From Pleodorina starrii (lineage: Eukaryota; Chlorophyta; Chlorophyceae; Chlamydomonadales; Volvocaceae): a stretch of 64,000 nucleotides of DNA. The notes under the pieces were generated by a model. It saw only the letters and a list, made by a program, of their open reading frames with translations. It was not told where the DNA came from and did no database searches. A program made the position numbers and the translations under genes. Shown here piece after piece: positions 11,900 through 22,140 of the stretch; position 1 is the stretch's first letter; each line of letters begins with the position of its first letter. The stretch covers positions 2,202,501 through 2,266,500 of the forward strand of contig BRXU01000021.1 of NCBI GenBank assembly GCA_030267565.1. Reading direction: 5' to 3'.

Positions 11900-12420
11900 T
11901 AAGATTGCTTCAAGTAATAGTTGCAAAATTGTATTGGTTCCACTATGGTTTCAGGAGGTCCATAGAAACGGCCCCTGTACGGATTCTACGCGCATTCTTT
12001 GTATGAGGTAGATACGCCCGGAACCAAACGCCATAGAAACACCCCTAATTGGGCATAGCCGGTCCGTTCTAGCCAAGAAGCACCGCCGACTATGGCCTTG
12101 TAGAATGTGTGAAAAATGTGAATAGTTGAAGTGCAATACGCTTTTTATCTCCTAAGCGTTGGAAACCGGTGAGCTAGTTTAAATCAATGGACGCCCTTTT
12201 TGCCTAGTGTCTTGTTATTTACTTGCTTTTCAAGGCCATGTTGAATTGTGTATGTCATAATTGTGTATACTGTGTGAACGGGTATGTGCAAAACGGTGTA
12301 GCCTTGTCGTTTAAAATCCCTAGTTCCCTACGCTGCCGTACGACAACCCGCCTGCCTGATGCCCACCCGTTCGCACCCCTCGCTTTCTCGTAGGGTGACG
12401 CTCACGTCATTAACTTCCAG
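11900..12420. other. Non-coding, possibly 5' intron or flank of the hAT gene
   Basis: Mixed-composition sequence with no recognised gene. It ends in a splice acceptor-like CATTAACTTCCAG immediately before the first recognisable hAT exon. The BED zinc finger and N-terminal part expected of a hAT transposase were not found here, so the gene is either 5'-truncated or has upstream exons I cannot see. Confidence 0.4.
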
Positions 12421-13758
12421 GTCTGCGGCTACGGCTTCAGCTATTTCAAGGACATGAAGGTGTGCACCAGCGCCACGGCAGTCGACCTGGCCAACTACTG
12501 CAAGGAGCTGGCGGAGAAGCACCAGCTGACGGACCGCGTTGTCGCGGTGGTCACCGATACGCCCAACGTGAACAAGGCCTTTTGGCGCATGATTGAGGAG
12601 CACTACAGGAAGGAGCACAAGAAGCCGCTCATCGCTTTTGGTTGTGGCGCCCACCGCATCAACCTGTTCTGCGGGGACATCGGGTACGGATCGCACAATG
12701 ATGACTAAGGGGTGACTACGAGGGGTACCCCGCTAAGGGGTTTGCCCTCAGTGTGTCTTGCTTAGTTGCCTTGCCTAATTGCCTTTCTCTTCTGGTGGGA
12801 ACGTAGGATGGTTGTTCGCTTGTTCCTCCCACTTGTCGTTTGCCCCTTTGTCCTCCCCTCACCAGTCTTTCACCCATCCATGCGCCCTCGCTGCAGGAAA
12901 CTGTCAACCATCAAAGCGCTGCTGTCCAACGTGAAGCAGATCGTCAACTGCTTCGACCGCAACCAAGTCCCGGGCAAGCTGCTGACTGAGGAGCGGGAGC
13001 GGAAGAACGTCACGTCTGGGCTTGAGGGCGAGGGCAACACCCGCTTTGCCACACACAGTCGCGTGGCCACTTCACTGCTCATCTGCAAGGATAGCGTGCG
13101 TGCGGCGGTCGTGCACCCCGAGTGGCCCGGGACTGAGACGTGCAAGACCACCTACGAGGGTACGTAGGGCCTTGGGCACCGTAAGTTTCACATTGTTTGC
13201 TGCTCTTCCGCCACCACGAATCTTTTCAGGCTGTTGTGTGTCGGCTTTGGCATCGCTGGGCAATCGGTGCTTCCAATTTTTACTTTTCCTTCGTTTGCTC
13301 ACCCCACGCACCGCCCTAACGCAGAGTTCATGAGGCCGGTCACCAAGACGCTGCACGAGCTCAAGGGCGACACATCCACCGTGGCGGACATGTTCAAGGG
13401 CCAGGACGACATCTCTGTTGGCATTAAGGAGTTCTGTGCCGAGTACAAGAAGGATCCCCACCCCATCGCCAAGGAGCTTATCTTGCGCAGCCCTGCCCTT
13501 TGGGATGGGTGGAAGGAGTACACCTCCCACGCAGTCCTCACGTTCGGTGGCATGTTGCACCCCTACCCCGAGTACCGCGAGGTGCACATCCCGCAGACGG
13601 ACAGGTCGGTACGTGGGTTATTGGGAGGGGTTATTGGGAGGGAGCGAGCGAGGGAGCGAGGGAGGGAGTGAGCGAGGGAGTGAGATCAGTAGTCTAAGAT
13701 CTAACATGCCCGTTTCTTATTGATGCGCCGCTCAGGGTTGAGGCGGAGGAGCTGGCCT
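12421..13758 (+). pseudogene. hAT-family transposase, 5' part (exons 1-4a), interrupted by copia
   Basis: Four exon segments read as one hAT transposase when spliced at GT-AG sites: 12421-12683, 12897-13159, 13325-13604 and 13736-13758. Exon 1 carries the D-containing catalytic-core motif VVTDTPNVNKAFW and the FGCGAHRINL motif typical of hAT proteins. Exon 2 begins KLSTIKALLSNVKQIV; exon 3 ends near EVHIPQTD. Introns are 213, 165 and 131 bp, with donors GTACGG, GTACGT and GTCGGT, and acceptors GCAG, GCAG and TCAG. The fourth exon is cut after the fifth base of a GGCCT duplication by the Ty1/copia insertion and resumes at 18643. The reading phase is continuous across the copia when one GGCCT is removed. 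No N-terminal zinc finger is seen. In cells such a protein would cut and paste its own DNA in the nucleus; this copy cannot, because it is split. Confidence 0.8.
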
Positions 13759-13923
13759 TGTTGAGAAGTGGTTTGTTCAGCCTTGCTGCGCCGAGGTTTC
13801 GGAGGCCTGTACGGCGATCTTAGGGTCGCCTGGCTCTGTGGTGTTTCTGGTGGTCTCAGTGAGAGAGACGTCTTTGTAACAACCGTTCGAATGCCTGAGT
13901 AAACGTCTGCTCCATTCTTAACA
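13759..13923 (+). repeat. Ty1/copia 5' LTR
   Basis: 165 bp, TG...CA bounded, with imperfect terminal inversion (TGTTGAG/CTTAACA). Identical to 18473-18637. It should contain the element's promoter, but I see no clear TATA box. Confidence 0.96.
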
Positions 13924-13940
13924 GGTTATGAGCCCCGCGC
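13924..13940 (+). other. Primer-binding site, probably half initiator tRNA-Met
   Basis: GGTTATGAGCCCCGCGC directly follows the LTR. It is complementary to a tRNA-Met anticodon stem-loop (…GGGGCTCATAACC), not to a tRNA 3' CCA end. Drosophila copia and yeast Ty5 are known to prime from a cleaved half initiator tRNA in this way. The match to the host's own tRNA is inferred, because that gene is not in the window. Confidence 0.6.
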
Positions 13941-14012
13941 TTAGACGCGCGTGAGGTTGTTCCCTACACCTTAGCCAGCTGCGGGAGGCAGGCTCGGCCA
14001 CAATAGGTTAGG

Positions 14013-17000
14013 ATGACGGGGTCAATTGGACCTTCGGTAATGTATTCCGCAGAGACCTGGTGTTTTGCGGAGTCCTCGGTGAAAGTAATGCTGGGCTACA
14101 AGGGAGTCTTAGCCGCCATCGAGGATGATGTGGCTGCGCGTGAAGCCCTTCCACCGGAGAAGAAGCAGTCTGCGTATTCCATAGTCATGATGCACGTCAA
14201 GGGGGATGAGCGGCCCAGCCTCGAGATTTACAGAACGGCGAAGGCTTTGTATGATGCGCTGCACAACAAGTATGCGCAGCGGTCCCAGGCGGCCCAGGCT
14301 ATTCTCTTGAAGGAGTATACGTCATTCGTCATGGGCTTCGACGAGACGTTGCTTACGTACGCCACCCGTTTCAAGAATCTGTGCATCCGGATGCGGGCCG
14401 CTGGCATGCACTACACCGAGGCGCAGAACGTCACCACCGTGCTCAACGGACTGCCCGACTCGTCCTACAGCGTTTTCAAGACGATCGTGACCGAGGTCGG
14501 CGTCGAGACGGTGGACGACCTGGAGCGGCGCATGATCAACGAGTCACTGCGCCGTGCCGAGAGCGCCAAGCAGGCGTCCGCCAATGTTGTTGCAACTGGC
14601 AACGCGGGCGGACGCGGCAACGGCAGCGGTTTCGGCAGTGGCCGCGGCAACGGCGGCGGCCACGGCGGCGGCAGCGGCAGCGGTGGCGGCAAGTACAACC
14701 CGCACAAGAACCTGGACTGCCGCTACTGCAACAAGCGTGGGCACATCGAGAGGAACTGCCGCAAGAAGGAGCGGGACGAGCAGGAGCGGTCGCGGGCGCA
14801 GCAGGCGCCCCAGGCGCAGGCAGTGCAGGCCGCGCAGCCCCAGCCGCCTCAGCAGCGGCAGGGGCAGGCGCCTGGCCAGCGACGGCACTTGGTGGCCGCC
14901 AACATGGTGGCGCCGGTGCACACGGCGCAGGACGAGTGGCTGTTCGACACCGGAGCGGAGGAGCACGTCACGGGCGACATCGGCGCCCTCGTCGACATTA
15001 TTCCGGTGGCGAAGGAGGTGGAGTTCAAATCGCCTTTTTCGTCTGCGGTTGCGGCTAAGCTGAAGGGGCGTGTCACGTTGGGCGCGGACGGTTTTGGGGA
15101 TGATGTTACGGTGAGCGCGTACCTGGTGCCGGGGTTCGAGCTGGACCTGCTGTCGGAGAAGGCCTTGAAGAGGGATTTCGGCTGTGTTTCGACCGTTCTT
15201 TGTGGGGACGGGTCGTATATCGAGATCCAGGGGGCCCCCGCGCTAAAGCTCTACTACCGGCAAGCCATGTATTACGTGCGTTCGAGGCAGCTGATCACGG
15301 TGTACCCAGCTTTGGCGGAGGAGGTCCCGGCGGCAACGCAGCCGCCGGCGGAGCCGCGGGCTCCCCCGAGCCCGGGCCCTGGCAGTGTTCCGAGCGCTGG
15401 GCCTGAGGCCTCCCCTACCGCGGGGCGGGGCGTTTCTGCGGGAGCGGGGCCCGGGTCCTCCCTGCAGCGGGAGCGCCAGGCTATGCTGGGCAAGATCGAT
15501 GAGGTGCAGCGCAGCCGCGAGGGGCAGCGCAGTCCCCCGCGGTGGTTTGTGGAGGAGGTCTGCAAGAAAGTTGTCCGTGAGATGGCTGCAGAGCGCGCGC
15601 GTGAGAAGGCAGAGGAGGATGATAGTGATCGGGCCCGGCTGCGCGCCAAGTTGGAGAAACGCCGGGCTGAGCGAGAGGAAAAGGCAGCCGCGTTAAGGCG
15701 AGTGATGTTTCCGCGGCTTTCCAGTTGCCGCGGTTTGTCTCAAGCGCGCACGCGGGTGTCTACGGCGCACCGGGTGCTGGGGCACCCGGGCCTCAGCACC
15801 ATGCGCGCGATGGCCCAGCACTCGATGGTGGAGGGGTTGGGCTATACCGTGGCGGACGTTGACGCCTCGAAGGGCATGGTCTGCGAACCCTGTGCGTTGG
15901 GGAAGCAGAGCCAGCAGCCGCACGTGTCGTCGGGGCATGTGAGCACGAAGCCACTGCAGTTGGTGCACATGGATCTGTGCGGTCCGATGCCGGTCAAGGC
16001 TGTGGATGGCGACGCGCGGTACTTTGCTACGTTCTACGATGATTACAGCAAGTACTCCGAAGTGCGCCTTCTCCCTTCGAAGGACATGGTTGGGGAGTTG
16101 GTCGAGGAGGTTCTGAAGTCGTGGGAGACCCGGACGGGCTGCAAGTTGCTCAGCGTCCGGACTGACCGGGGCACGGAGTACGTGAACGAGTACATGCGTG
16201 GAGTGTTTCGAAGCATGGGGGCACTGCATGGCACGTCTGCACCGTACTCTCCGGAGCAAAACGGCGCCGCCGAGCGTCTCAATCGCACTTTGCTTGATCG
16301 TGCGCGCGTCATGATGGCAGCCGTTGAGGACTGCCCGCAGTCGTTGTGGGGGGAGGCTGTCAAGACGGCATCGCATCATCAGAACATGTCCGCGACGGCC
16401 GGCAGCACCCTCACACCGTGGGAGCGGTTTACCGGCGAGAAACCGGATGTGTCTCACATGCGCGAGTTTGGGTGCACTGCATATGTCATGATCCCACGGG
16501 TCCAGCGTTCGAAGCTGGATCCGGTTGCGGTCACGGGCATGATGGTCGGCTACGAGCCTGGGGCATGGCGCATTTGGGTTCCGTCGAAGAACCGTGTCAT
16601 GGCGAGCAAAGATGTCGTGTTCGGGGAGCTTGAGATGGACATGCCGGGGCTGGTCGATTCAGATGACGACTCAGACTGGGAGTCGGTGTCGGAGGAGGAG
16701 GATGAGATGATATCCAACCCCAATCCCCCTGTCAGTGAGTCTGGAAGTGATGGTCCGGTGGGTGGCGAGCCAGGCGGCGCCCCTGCTGATGCTGATGGAG
16801 TTGAGCCTGGTTTGGGACAGGCCGCGGACGATGCGGACCTGCCCATTTCGCAGCGGAAGGCGAAGCGTGCGCGTGCGGGCGTTCCCCCTGAGCGGTACGC
16901 GGGTGCCGTGGGAGCGGATGGTCTGGGTGTGAAGATCCCGTCCACGTATGCGGAGGCCATGACGTCGTCGCAGGCCCAGTCTTGGCGCGCTGCGATGGAG

Positions 17001-18461
17001 GAGGAGATTGCGTCGTTGCTGGAGAAGCGCACGTGGTCCCTGGTGCCTAAGCCGGCGGCTGCGCGGGCGCTCGGTGTGAAGTGGGTTTTCTCGGTGAAGC
17101 AGGATAAGCACGGAGTGCTTGTGGTTAAAGGGTTCATGCAGCGTGAGGGCGTGGATTACAAGGAGGTGTTCGCGCCCGTCAGCCGGCATGCTACGCTGCG
17201 GGCTTTCTTGGCCATGGTGGCCGCGGGTGACATGGAGCTGCATCAGCTGGATGTCAAGACCGCATTTCTGAATGGTGATCTGGAGGAAGAGATCTATGTG
17301 GAGCAGCCCCCCGGTTTCGAGTCGGGTGGGCCGTCTGTGGTGTGTCGTTTGCACAAGTCCCTGTACAGGCTTCGCCAGGCGCCTCGCACCTGGCACAAGA
17401 AGCTGCACGATCAGCTTGTGAGCATGGGGTTTGTTCCTTCGATGGCGGATCCCAGCCTCTACGTGCGGGATGTTGACGGTGTGCCGGTGTACGTGCTTGT
17501 GTACGTCGACGACCTGCTGATTGCGGCGTACGACGGGGCGCAGGTGCAGGAGGTGAAGGAGGAGATTTTGAGGGCTTTCGACAGCCGCGATATGGGGGAG
17601 GCCGACCTATTCTTGGGTCTGGCCATTCAGCGGGACCGCGAGTCGCGCACCCTCACTGTGTCCCAGTGGCGGATGATTGAGGTGGTGGTTGCCGATTACG
17701 GCATGTCGAGCGCGCGGCCGAAGTCGGTGCCCATGAGTCCTGGCACGCACTTGGTCAAGGTCGGTGTTGAGGAGCGTTTGGATGCGGAGTTGTACCCGTA
17801 CAGCACGCTCGTGGGGAGCTTGCTGTACATCGCTGGGTGCACGCGGCCAGATATCTCCCAAGCCGTGGGAGTGTTGACGCGGCACATGTCGGCTCCGGGG
17901 AAGGAGCACTGGAAGGCAGGGAAAGAGGTTGTTCGATATCTGGCGGGTACGGCTGATTATGGCCTTGCTTTCGGTGGTGATCGTGTGGATGAGGGCCTGT
18001 TGGGCTACAGCGATGCGGACCACGCGGGTTGCGTGGATACCCGCCGCTCTACCTCGGGTGTGGTGTTTTTGTTGCACGGGGCCGCGGTGAGCTGGGCGAG
18101 CAAGTTTCAGCGCACTGTCGCGGTTTCCACGATGGAGGCGGAGTATGTGGCTGCGTCGGAGGCGGCCAAGGAGGCGCTGTGGTTGCGACAGCTTTTGTCC
18201 GACCTGGGGTACACGTTGAACCCCACGCAGCTGAAGTGCGACAGCCAGTGCGCTATGAAGGTTGTGAAGAACCCGGTGATTACCGAGCGGTCTAAGCACA
18301 TCGCGGTGCGCTACCACTCGGTCCGGGAGTTTGTGGCTAGCGGAGCGATCACCATGATCGACTGCCGCACGTCGGAGATGGTGGCGGACTGCTTGACGGA
18401 GCCGCTGCCGTTCGAGAGCTTCCGGAAGCACCGGGAGGCGATGGGCGTTCGCAAGGTCTGA
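14013..18461 (+). CDS. Ty1/copia Gag-Pol polyprotein (1482 aa)
   Basis: A single frame encodes the whole replication machinery. Gag ends in a CX2CX4HX4C zinc knuckle starting at Cys236, after a Gly-rich stretch. The aspartic protease has FDTGA with Asp312. The GAG-pre-integrase HHCC finger starts near His586. Integrase has a DD35E triad at Asp654, Asp718 and Glu754. The reverse transcriptase has YVDD at 1164-1167. The RNase H region has SDADHAG and the STMEAEY motif. The protein is cleaved in virus-like particles, copies its RNA and inserts the DNA. One oddity: around residue 1035 the usual RT motif before LV(A/V)KG (VERFKAR or similar) is missing, as if 7-8 codons were deleted in frame. The ATG at 14013 lies 72 bp after the PBS; it is the first long-frame start. 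Confidence 0.95.
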   Translation: MTGSIGPSVMYSAETWCFAESSVKVMLGYKGVLAAIEDDVAAREALPPEKKQSAYSIVMMHVKGDERPSLEIYRTAKALYDALHNKYAQRSQAAQAILLKEYTSFVMGFDETLLTYATRFKNLCIRMRAAGMHYTEAQNVTTVLNGLPDSSYSVFKTIVTEVGVETVDDLERRMINESLRRAESAKQASANVVATGNAGGRGNGSGFGSGRGNGGGHGGGSGSGGGKYNPHKNLDCRYCNKRGHIERNCRKKERDEQERSRAQQAPQAQAVQAAQPQPPQQRQGQAPGQRRHLVAANMVAPVHTAQDEWLFDTGAEEHVTGDIGALVDIIPVAKEVEFKSPFSSAVAAKLKGRVTLGADGFGDDVTVSAYLVPGFELDLLSEKALKRDFGCVSTVLCGDGSYIEIQGAPALKLYYRQAMYYVRSRQLITVYPALAEEVPAATQPPAEPRAPPSPGPGSVPSAGPEASPTAGRGVSAGAGPGSSLQRERQAMLGKIDEVQRSREGQRSPPRWFVEEVCKKVVREMAAERAREKAEEDDSDRARLRAKLEKRRAEREEKAAALRRVMFPRLSSCRGLSQARTRVSTAHRVLGHPGLSTMRAMAQHSMVEGLGYTVADVDASKGMVCEPCALGKQSQQPHVSSGHVSTKPLQLVHMDLCGPMPVKAVDGDARYFATFYDDYSKYSEVRLLPSKDMVGELVEEVLKSWETRTGCKLLSVRTDRGTEYVNEYMRGVFRSMGALHGTSAPYSPEQNGAAERLNRTLLDRARVMMAAVEDCPQSLWGEAVKTASHHQNMSATAGSTLTPWERFTGEKPDVSHMREFGCTAYVMIPRVQRSKLDPVAVTGMMVGYEPGAWRIWVPSKNRVMASKDVVFGELEMDMPGLVDSDDDSDWESVSEEEDEMISNPNPPVSESGSDGPVGGEPGGAPADADGVEPGLGQAADDADLPISQRKAKRARAGVPPERYAGAVGADGLGVKIPSTYAEAMTSSQAQSWRAAMEEEIASLLEKRTWSLVPKPAAARALGVKWVFSVKQDKHGVLVVKGFMQREGVDYKEVFAPVSRHATLRAFLAMVAAGDMELHQLDVKTAFLNGDLEEEIYVEQPPGFESGGPSVVCRLHKSLYRLRQAPRTWHKKLHDQLVSMGFVPSMADPSLYVRDVDGVPVYVLVYVDDLLIAAYDGAQVQEVKEEILRAFDSRDMGEADLFLGLAIQRDRESRTLTVSQWRMIEVVVADYGMSSARPKSVPMSPGTHLVKVGVEERLDAELYPYSTLVGSLLYIAGCTRPDISQAVGVLTRHMSAPGKEHWKAGKEVVRYLAGTADYGLAFGGDRVDEGLLGYSDADHAGCVDTRRSTSGVVFLLHGAAVSWASKFQRTVAVSTMEAEYVAASEAAKEALWLRQLLSDLGYTLNPTQLKCDSQCAMKVVKNPVITERSKHIAVRYHSVREFVASGAITMIDCRTSEMVADCLTEPLPFESFRKHREAMGVRKV

Positions 18462-18472
18462 CCACGTGGGAG

Positions 18473-18637
18473 TGTTGAGAAGTGGTTTGTTCAGCCTTGC
18501 TGCGCCGAGGTTTCGGAGGCCTGTACGGCGATCTTAGGGTCGCCTGGCTCTGTGGTGTTTCTGGTGGTCTCAGTGAGAGAGACGTCTTTGTAACAACCGT
18601 TCGAATGCCTGAGTAAACGTCTGCTCCATTCTTAACA
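18473..18637 (+). repeat. Ty1/copia 3' LTR
   Basis: 165 bp, identical to the 5' LTR. It starts 11 bases after the stop codon and is followed by the second GGCCT. Confidence 0.96.
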
Positions 18638-19236
18638 GGCCTGCGATCTGGCCAAGGCATACTTCAACACCGACCCAAGCCTGTTGCACGTGCAGCTGTG
18701 CAGGTGGCGCCTCACCCTGAAGGAGGAGATGATGGGCGTGCTGTCGACAGCGCTGGACGACAGCATGGACGTCCATTCCCGACAACGCTTTCGACAAGGC
18801 CACGGTCATTGACCTTGGCCCTGGAAAGTGGTGGAAGGAGTACGGTGAGAGCCTGCCGGAGGTGGCCAAGCTTGCGGACCTGGTTTTCAACATTCCGCCG
18901 ACGGCCTGTGGCGGCGAGCGCAACTTCAGCGTCTGGAAGAATGTGTGGTCCGACAAGCGGGCTTCCATGCTGGTGGGCCGTGTGGGGCTCCTGGTGTACA
19001 TCTACTACAACTACCGCATCCTTAACCGCTGTGCCGCTGTCACCAACAAGGACTGGGACCAGTTCCTGGACTGGTTGGACAGCCTGCCTCTGCTGACGGT
19101 GGAGGGCCAGCGGCAGCGGGACCAGCTCGAGAACAGTGCAACCAAGCCCAAGGCCCAGGCACAGCAGCAGCGGCAGACTGCGGACGACGCCAGCAGCGAT
19201 GACGACGACAAGTTCCTGGCGGCCCTGGCCATGTAG
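18638..19236 (+). pseudogene. hAT-family transposase, 3' part with dimerisation domain
   Basis: Continues the exon cut by the copia element: in phase from 18642 (ACDLAKAYFNT...) through STALDDSMDVHS. An extra base in the C run at 18777-18780 then shifts the frame. From 18781 the coding continues in another frame (DNAFDKATVIDLG...) to the TAG at 19234-19236. The second section is a typical hAT C-terminal dimerisation domain, with a GGERNFS motif and the aromatic stretch VYIYYNYR. It is followed by an acidic tail (SSDDDD). The domain pairs transposase monomers in the nucleus. The frameshift is damage separate from the copia insertion, so this gene was or became dead by two events. Confidence 0.82.
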
Positions 19237-19733
19237 CGGCAATGCGCAGCCTAAGAGGCCGCCAGCGGAGTGGCGGTCTTGAGGCTTAGGCCCGTATTAG
19301 GAACGCCGTGCTTGGTTGAGCATTTACCGTAACCGGGTCTGTTAGCGTTTCTATTTTGACTTAGGTGGCCTGATGTGTGTTGCCAGGTTGCCATGGGCGC
19401 ATGATGGTGTAAGACAGATGCGGTACTTAATGTGCGCACGGTACTCCACTTCAAATGTCTTCGCCCCATTCAGCATTTTTTTGCTGTCAGCTGTGATAAC
19501 TGATTATAGTTTATTGTCGTGAGCCTTTCAAGCTTCTTAAGACTGTCCTGTAGCTTCTCCAATGGACGAAGCAGCAGTCGATTCTTGTTGCAAGTTGGCG
19601 TGACTAGGCCTGATTGCTATATGTCTTACTGCCATGAGAATCCTGGCGATGTTCCTCTGGACGCATGCAACTGGAAAGGCACGTGGACAGGCAAATCGAG
19701 ATGTGGTCGTCGGGATGTGCTCGCACGCTGACG
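19237..19733. other. hAT 3' untranslated/flanking sequence
   Basis: No gene recognised. AT-richer than the exon before it. Short open frames of 70-72 codons on both strands lack any motif. Confidence 0.4.
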
Positions 19734-19887
19734 GTCCGACCGTAATTTTGACTTTTTGGCTACCGTAATTGCATTACACCGTAAGAACCGTAATTTTACG
19801 GTACTTTTATTTTGGGGGTCACCGTAATTGCTTACACCGTAATACCGTAAACCGTAAACACCGTAACCGTAATTCCCACCCCTAGTA
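19734..19887 (+). repeat. CCGTAA-rich subterminal region and likely hAT 3' terminus
   Basis: About a dozen CCGTAA/TTACGG motifs in 150 bp, ending in CCGTAATTCCCACCCCTAG. Clustered short motifs and a terminus reading TAGGGGTG on the complementary strand are usual for hAT transposon ends. I could not find the matching 5' inverted repeat upstream of 12421, so the element looks 5'-truncated or rearranged. Confidence 0.5.
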
Positions 19888-19937
19888 ATAAACCACGTGT
19901 AGGCCAGGGGGGTGGGCAGGTGGGGCTCCTAAGGGGG

Positions 19938-20175
19938 CATCGACGGTACCGGGTACCGGGTACGGTTATGGTATCATCGATGCATGCATACATGCATAGG
20001 ACAGCTGTGTGTATGCATGCATGTATGAAGGTGTATTTAGGCAAGGACGGGCTTTACACACACCTACCTGCCTAGACGTTGCATTCGTACATATGCTTTG
20101 GAGCCCGCGCCAGGAAAAGGTGCAGCTGTTTGATTGCATGCATGCATGCATGCAGCACGGAAAAAAGCCTAGCCA
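19938..20175 (+). repeat. Diverged piece of the 730-bp array unit (inter-exon part)
   Basis: It carries the landmarks found between exons in the main array: a GGCATCGACGG-like start, TATCATCGATGCAT, GGCAAG(C/G)ACGGGCTTTACAC, CATTCGTACATATGCTTTGGAGCC and a (GCAT)n run, in the same order and orientation as at 40.2-40.4 kb. It is more diverged than the main array (extra GGTACCGGGTACC at about 19945). It is the left end of the detached array fragment that ends at 22813. Confidence 0.8.
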
Positions 20176-20450
20176 CACTACCGTGCAGGGTGGCTATCTT
20201 GAGATGTGAATATATATTCGGGGGACAAATTTGGAAATCTGAAGATAATTTTGCCGTGCAAAAAAATTGAAGGTTGAGATAATCAGGCTGCACAGGTGGG
20301 CATGATATCTCCCGGGGCCGTGTTCGGCTGGGAAAATCCCCTCCTAGACGACAGAACCTGACAGATACTCTCAGTGCTTCCGAGCCATCCAGGAGTATCT
20401 CTGACCGTAGATATTCAGCAAAATAAGATAGCCACCCTGCTACCGTGTAG

Positions 20451-20855
<405 letters not shown>

Positions 20856-21868
20856 GCTACATCGAGCACGCTCTGCGTGGCGTGGTTTAAGGGGACGGGG
20901 GCCTGACGCCGGGACTCTGGCATTTTCTTATATAGCGAGCCGACCAGCCGCCACCAGTTGTGGTCCAATCCGCACGACACCTGTACGACGATCCACGACA
21001 CTATCATAGTCGTTCTCCTCACCCCATTATCGCTGGGGAACACGGCCAGTTAGCCGGAACCTGGCCCTCCTGATCACACCTCAGCAGCCACCTCGCTAGT
21101 ACTGACTACCAGGTAGGCGAACTTGGCCTTCGACTCCATCTCCAGCTCCGGAGCTCCACCTCGGGAACCTTGATGCTCGTAGCTATCGCCTTCATCTTGA
21201 GTGGTAGGCATCCTCCTCCCAGGGATATGGTCCCGCTCAATAGCTCCGACTAACTACATCACTTAGAGTCGCCAACTGTCCACACCAACGATGCAAGTTG
21301 GTGGGCCACTACCTAACCTTCTACACCCAGGCCAACTGCCAGGGGGACTGCGGTAAGATTCGTCCCCACATCTACTCATTGACAATCCGACCAGGCATGG
21401 AGTCGAGCCATGCCATCGAGTAGCCAAACGATTGCTCTACTAATTGACCAGACTGGTTCGCTTTCGGCCTTATGCACAACAGTTCATCCCGGAACGCTCG
21501 CTCGGATAAGCGTAATGCCCGGAATTACACGCGGAACGCCAGACACGTGTATGTCCGATGTTCCTACCACCAAAGATCACACAGCGATCAGTTACATCTT
21601 GTTACCAACAAATAGATCACAACGTCTATGTCGTAACGCGCCCAACAGCAGCGCATGCGACACACAACTCGCAAAGATCATGACCACGGAAGATGGCGGT
21701 CACACAAAGTCACACTCGTGAGCAGTCACACAAATGCGACTGCACCGAAACCAAGTCCTTCAAACTAACAGACAGAAGCAATTAATTGCTTGACCGTTAC
21801 GTACTTGACCGTTAGGCGGCAATTCGTAGATAACACCCAAACGCTCTGTCACATCATCCCTCACACAC
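20856..21868 (-). repeat. 1.0-kb block next to (TTA)n, copy 1; possible retroelement 3' end
   Basis: Present three times (here, 45830-46865, 53557-54592) with few differences. The other two have about 25 extra bases after CCAGGTAG (46087 on). Read on the minus strand it contains a TATATAAG box near 20930 and runs into an (AAT)n tract, as a 5'-truncated non-LTR retroelement with a microsatellite tail would. I find no reverse transcriptase in it. A 103-codon plus-strand frame (21410-21721) is kept in all three copies but resembles nothing I know. Classification is open. Confidence 0.4.
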
Positions 21869-22130
21869 GTTTGATGTAGAAGCAGGACCCCACGGACGGT
21901 GTCAGCGGCGTGTAACTCGACTTGATCAATCCGAACTCGTTAAAGGCGGCGCAGCTAGGGTTGCTGGTACAGGCAGCAGATGCGTTCTTTCCATAGTAGC
22001 CGAGATCGTCTCCACCGTGGTCATAGTCTCGATAATTGCTGTAGCCCGATAACTGCTGGCAGACTGTTGGTGGACGAGGAGGAGGAGGCAGCGGCGCTGG
22101 TGGAGACAGCGGTGGAGATGGTACGTAGTT
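21869..22130 (-). pseudogene. Hinge-plus-four-Cys module exon, unit 1 (frameshifted)
   Basis: Type-1 unit (same class as units 8 and 14), with a GTGTGT donor just below 21869. It carries a 4-bp insertion (ACGT near 22123-22126) that makes the exon 262 bp, not a multiple of three. Splicing it in would shift the frame, so this copy is broken. Confidence 0.6.
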
Positions 22131-22140
22131 CTAGGCGTGC

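Larger units (their letters stand above)
13759..18637 (+). mobile_element. Complete Ty1/copia LTR retrotransposon inserted in the hAT gene
   Basis: A 4879-bp element: 165-bp 5' LTR, primer-binding site, one uninterrupted Gag-Pol frame, short purine tract (GTGGGAG, 18466-18472) and 165-bp 3' LTR. LTRs begin TGTTGAG and end CTTAACA and look identical base for base. The insertion is flanked by a perfect 5-bp target duplication, GGCCT (13754-13758 and 18638-18642). Identical LTRs and an exact duplication mean a recent insertion. The protein order integrase before RT defines copia rather than gypsy. The GC-rich codon use resembles the surrounding hAT gene and differs from the gypsy element at 31-37 kb. 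Confidence 0.97.

Noticed and set aside
12766..13723. Independent small genes on both strands across the hAT introns and exons
   Set aside because: Overlapping frames are shadows; the spliced hAT reading explains the conserved motifs and splice sites.
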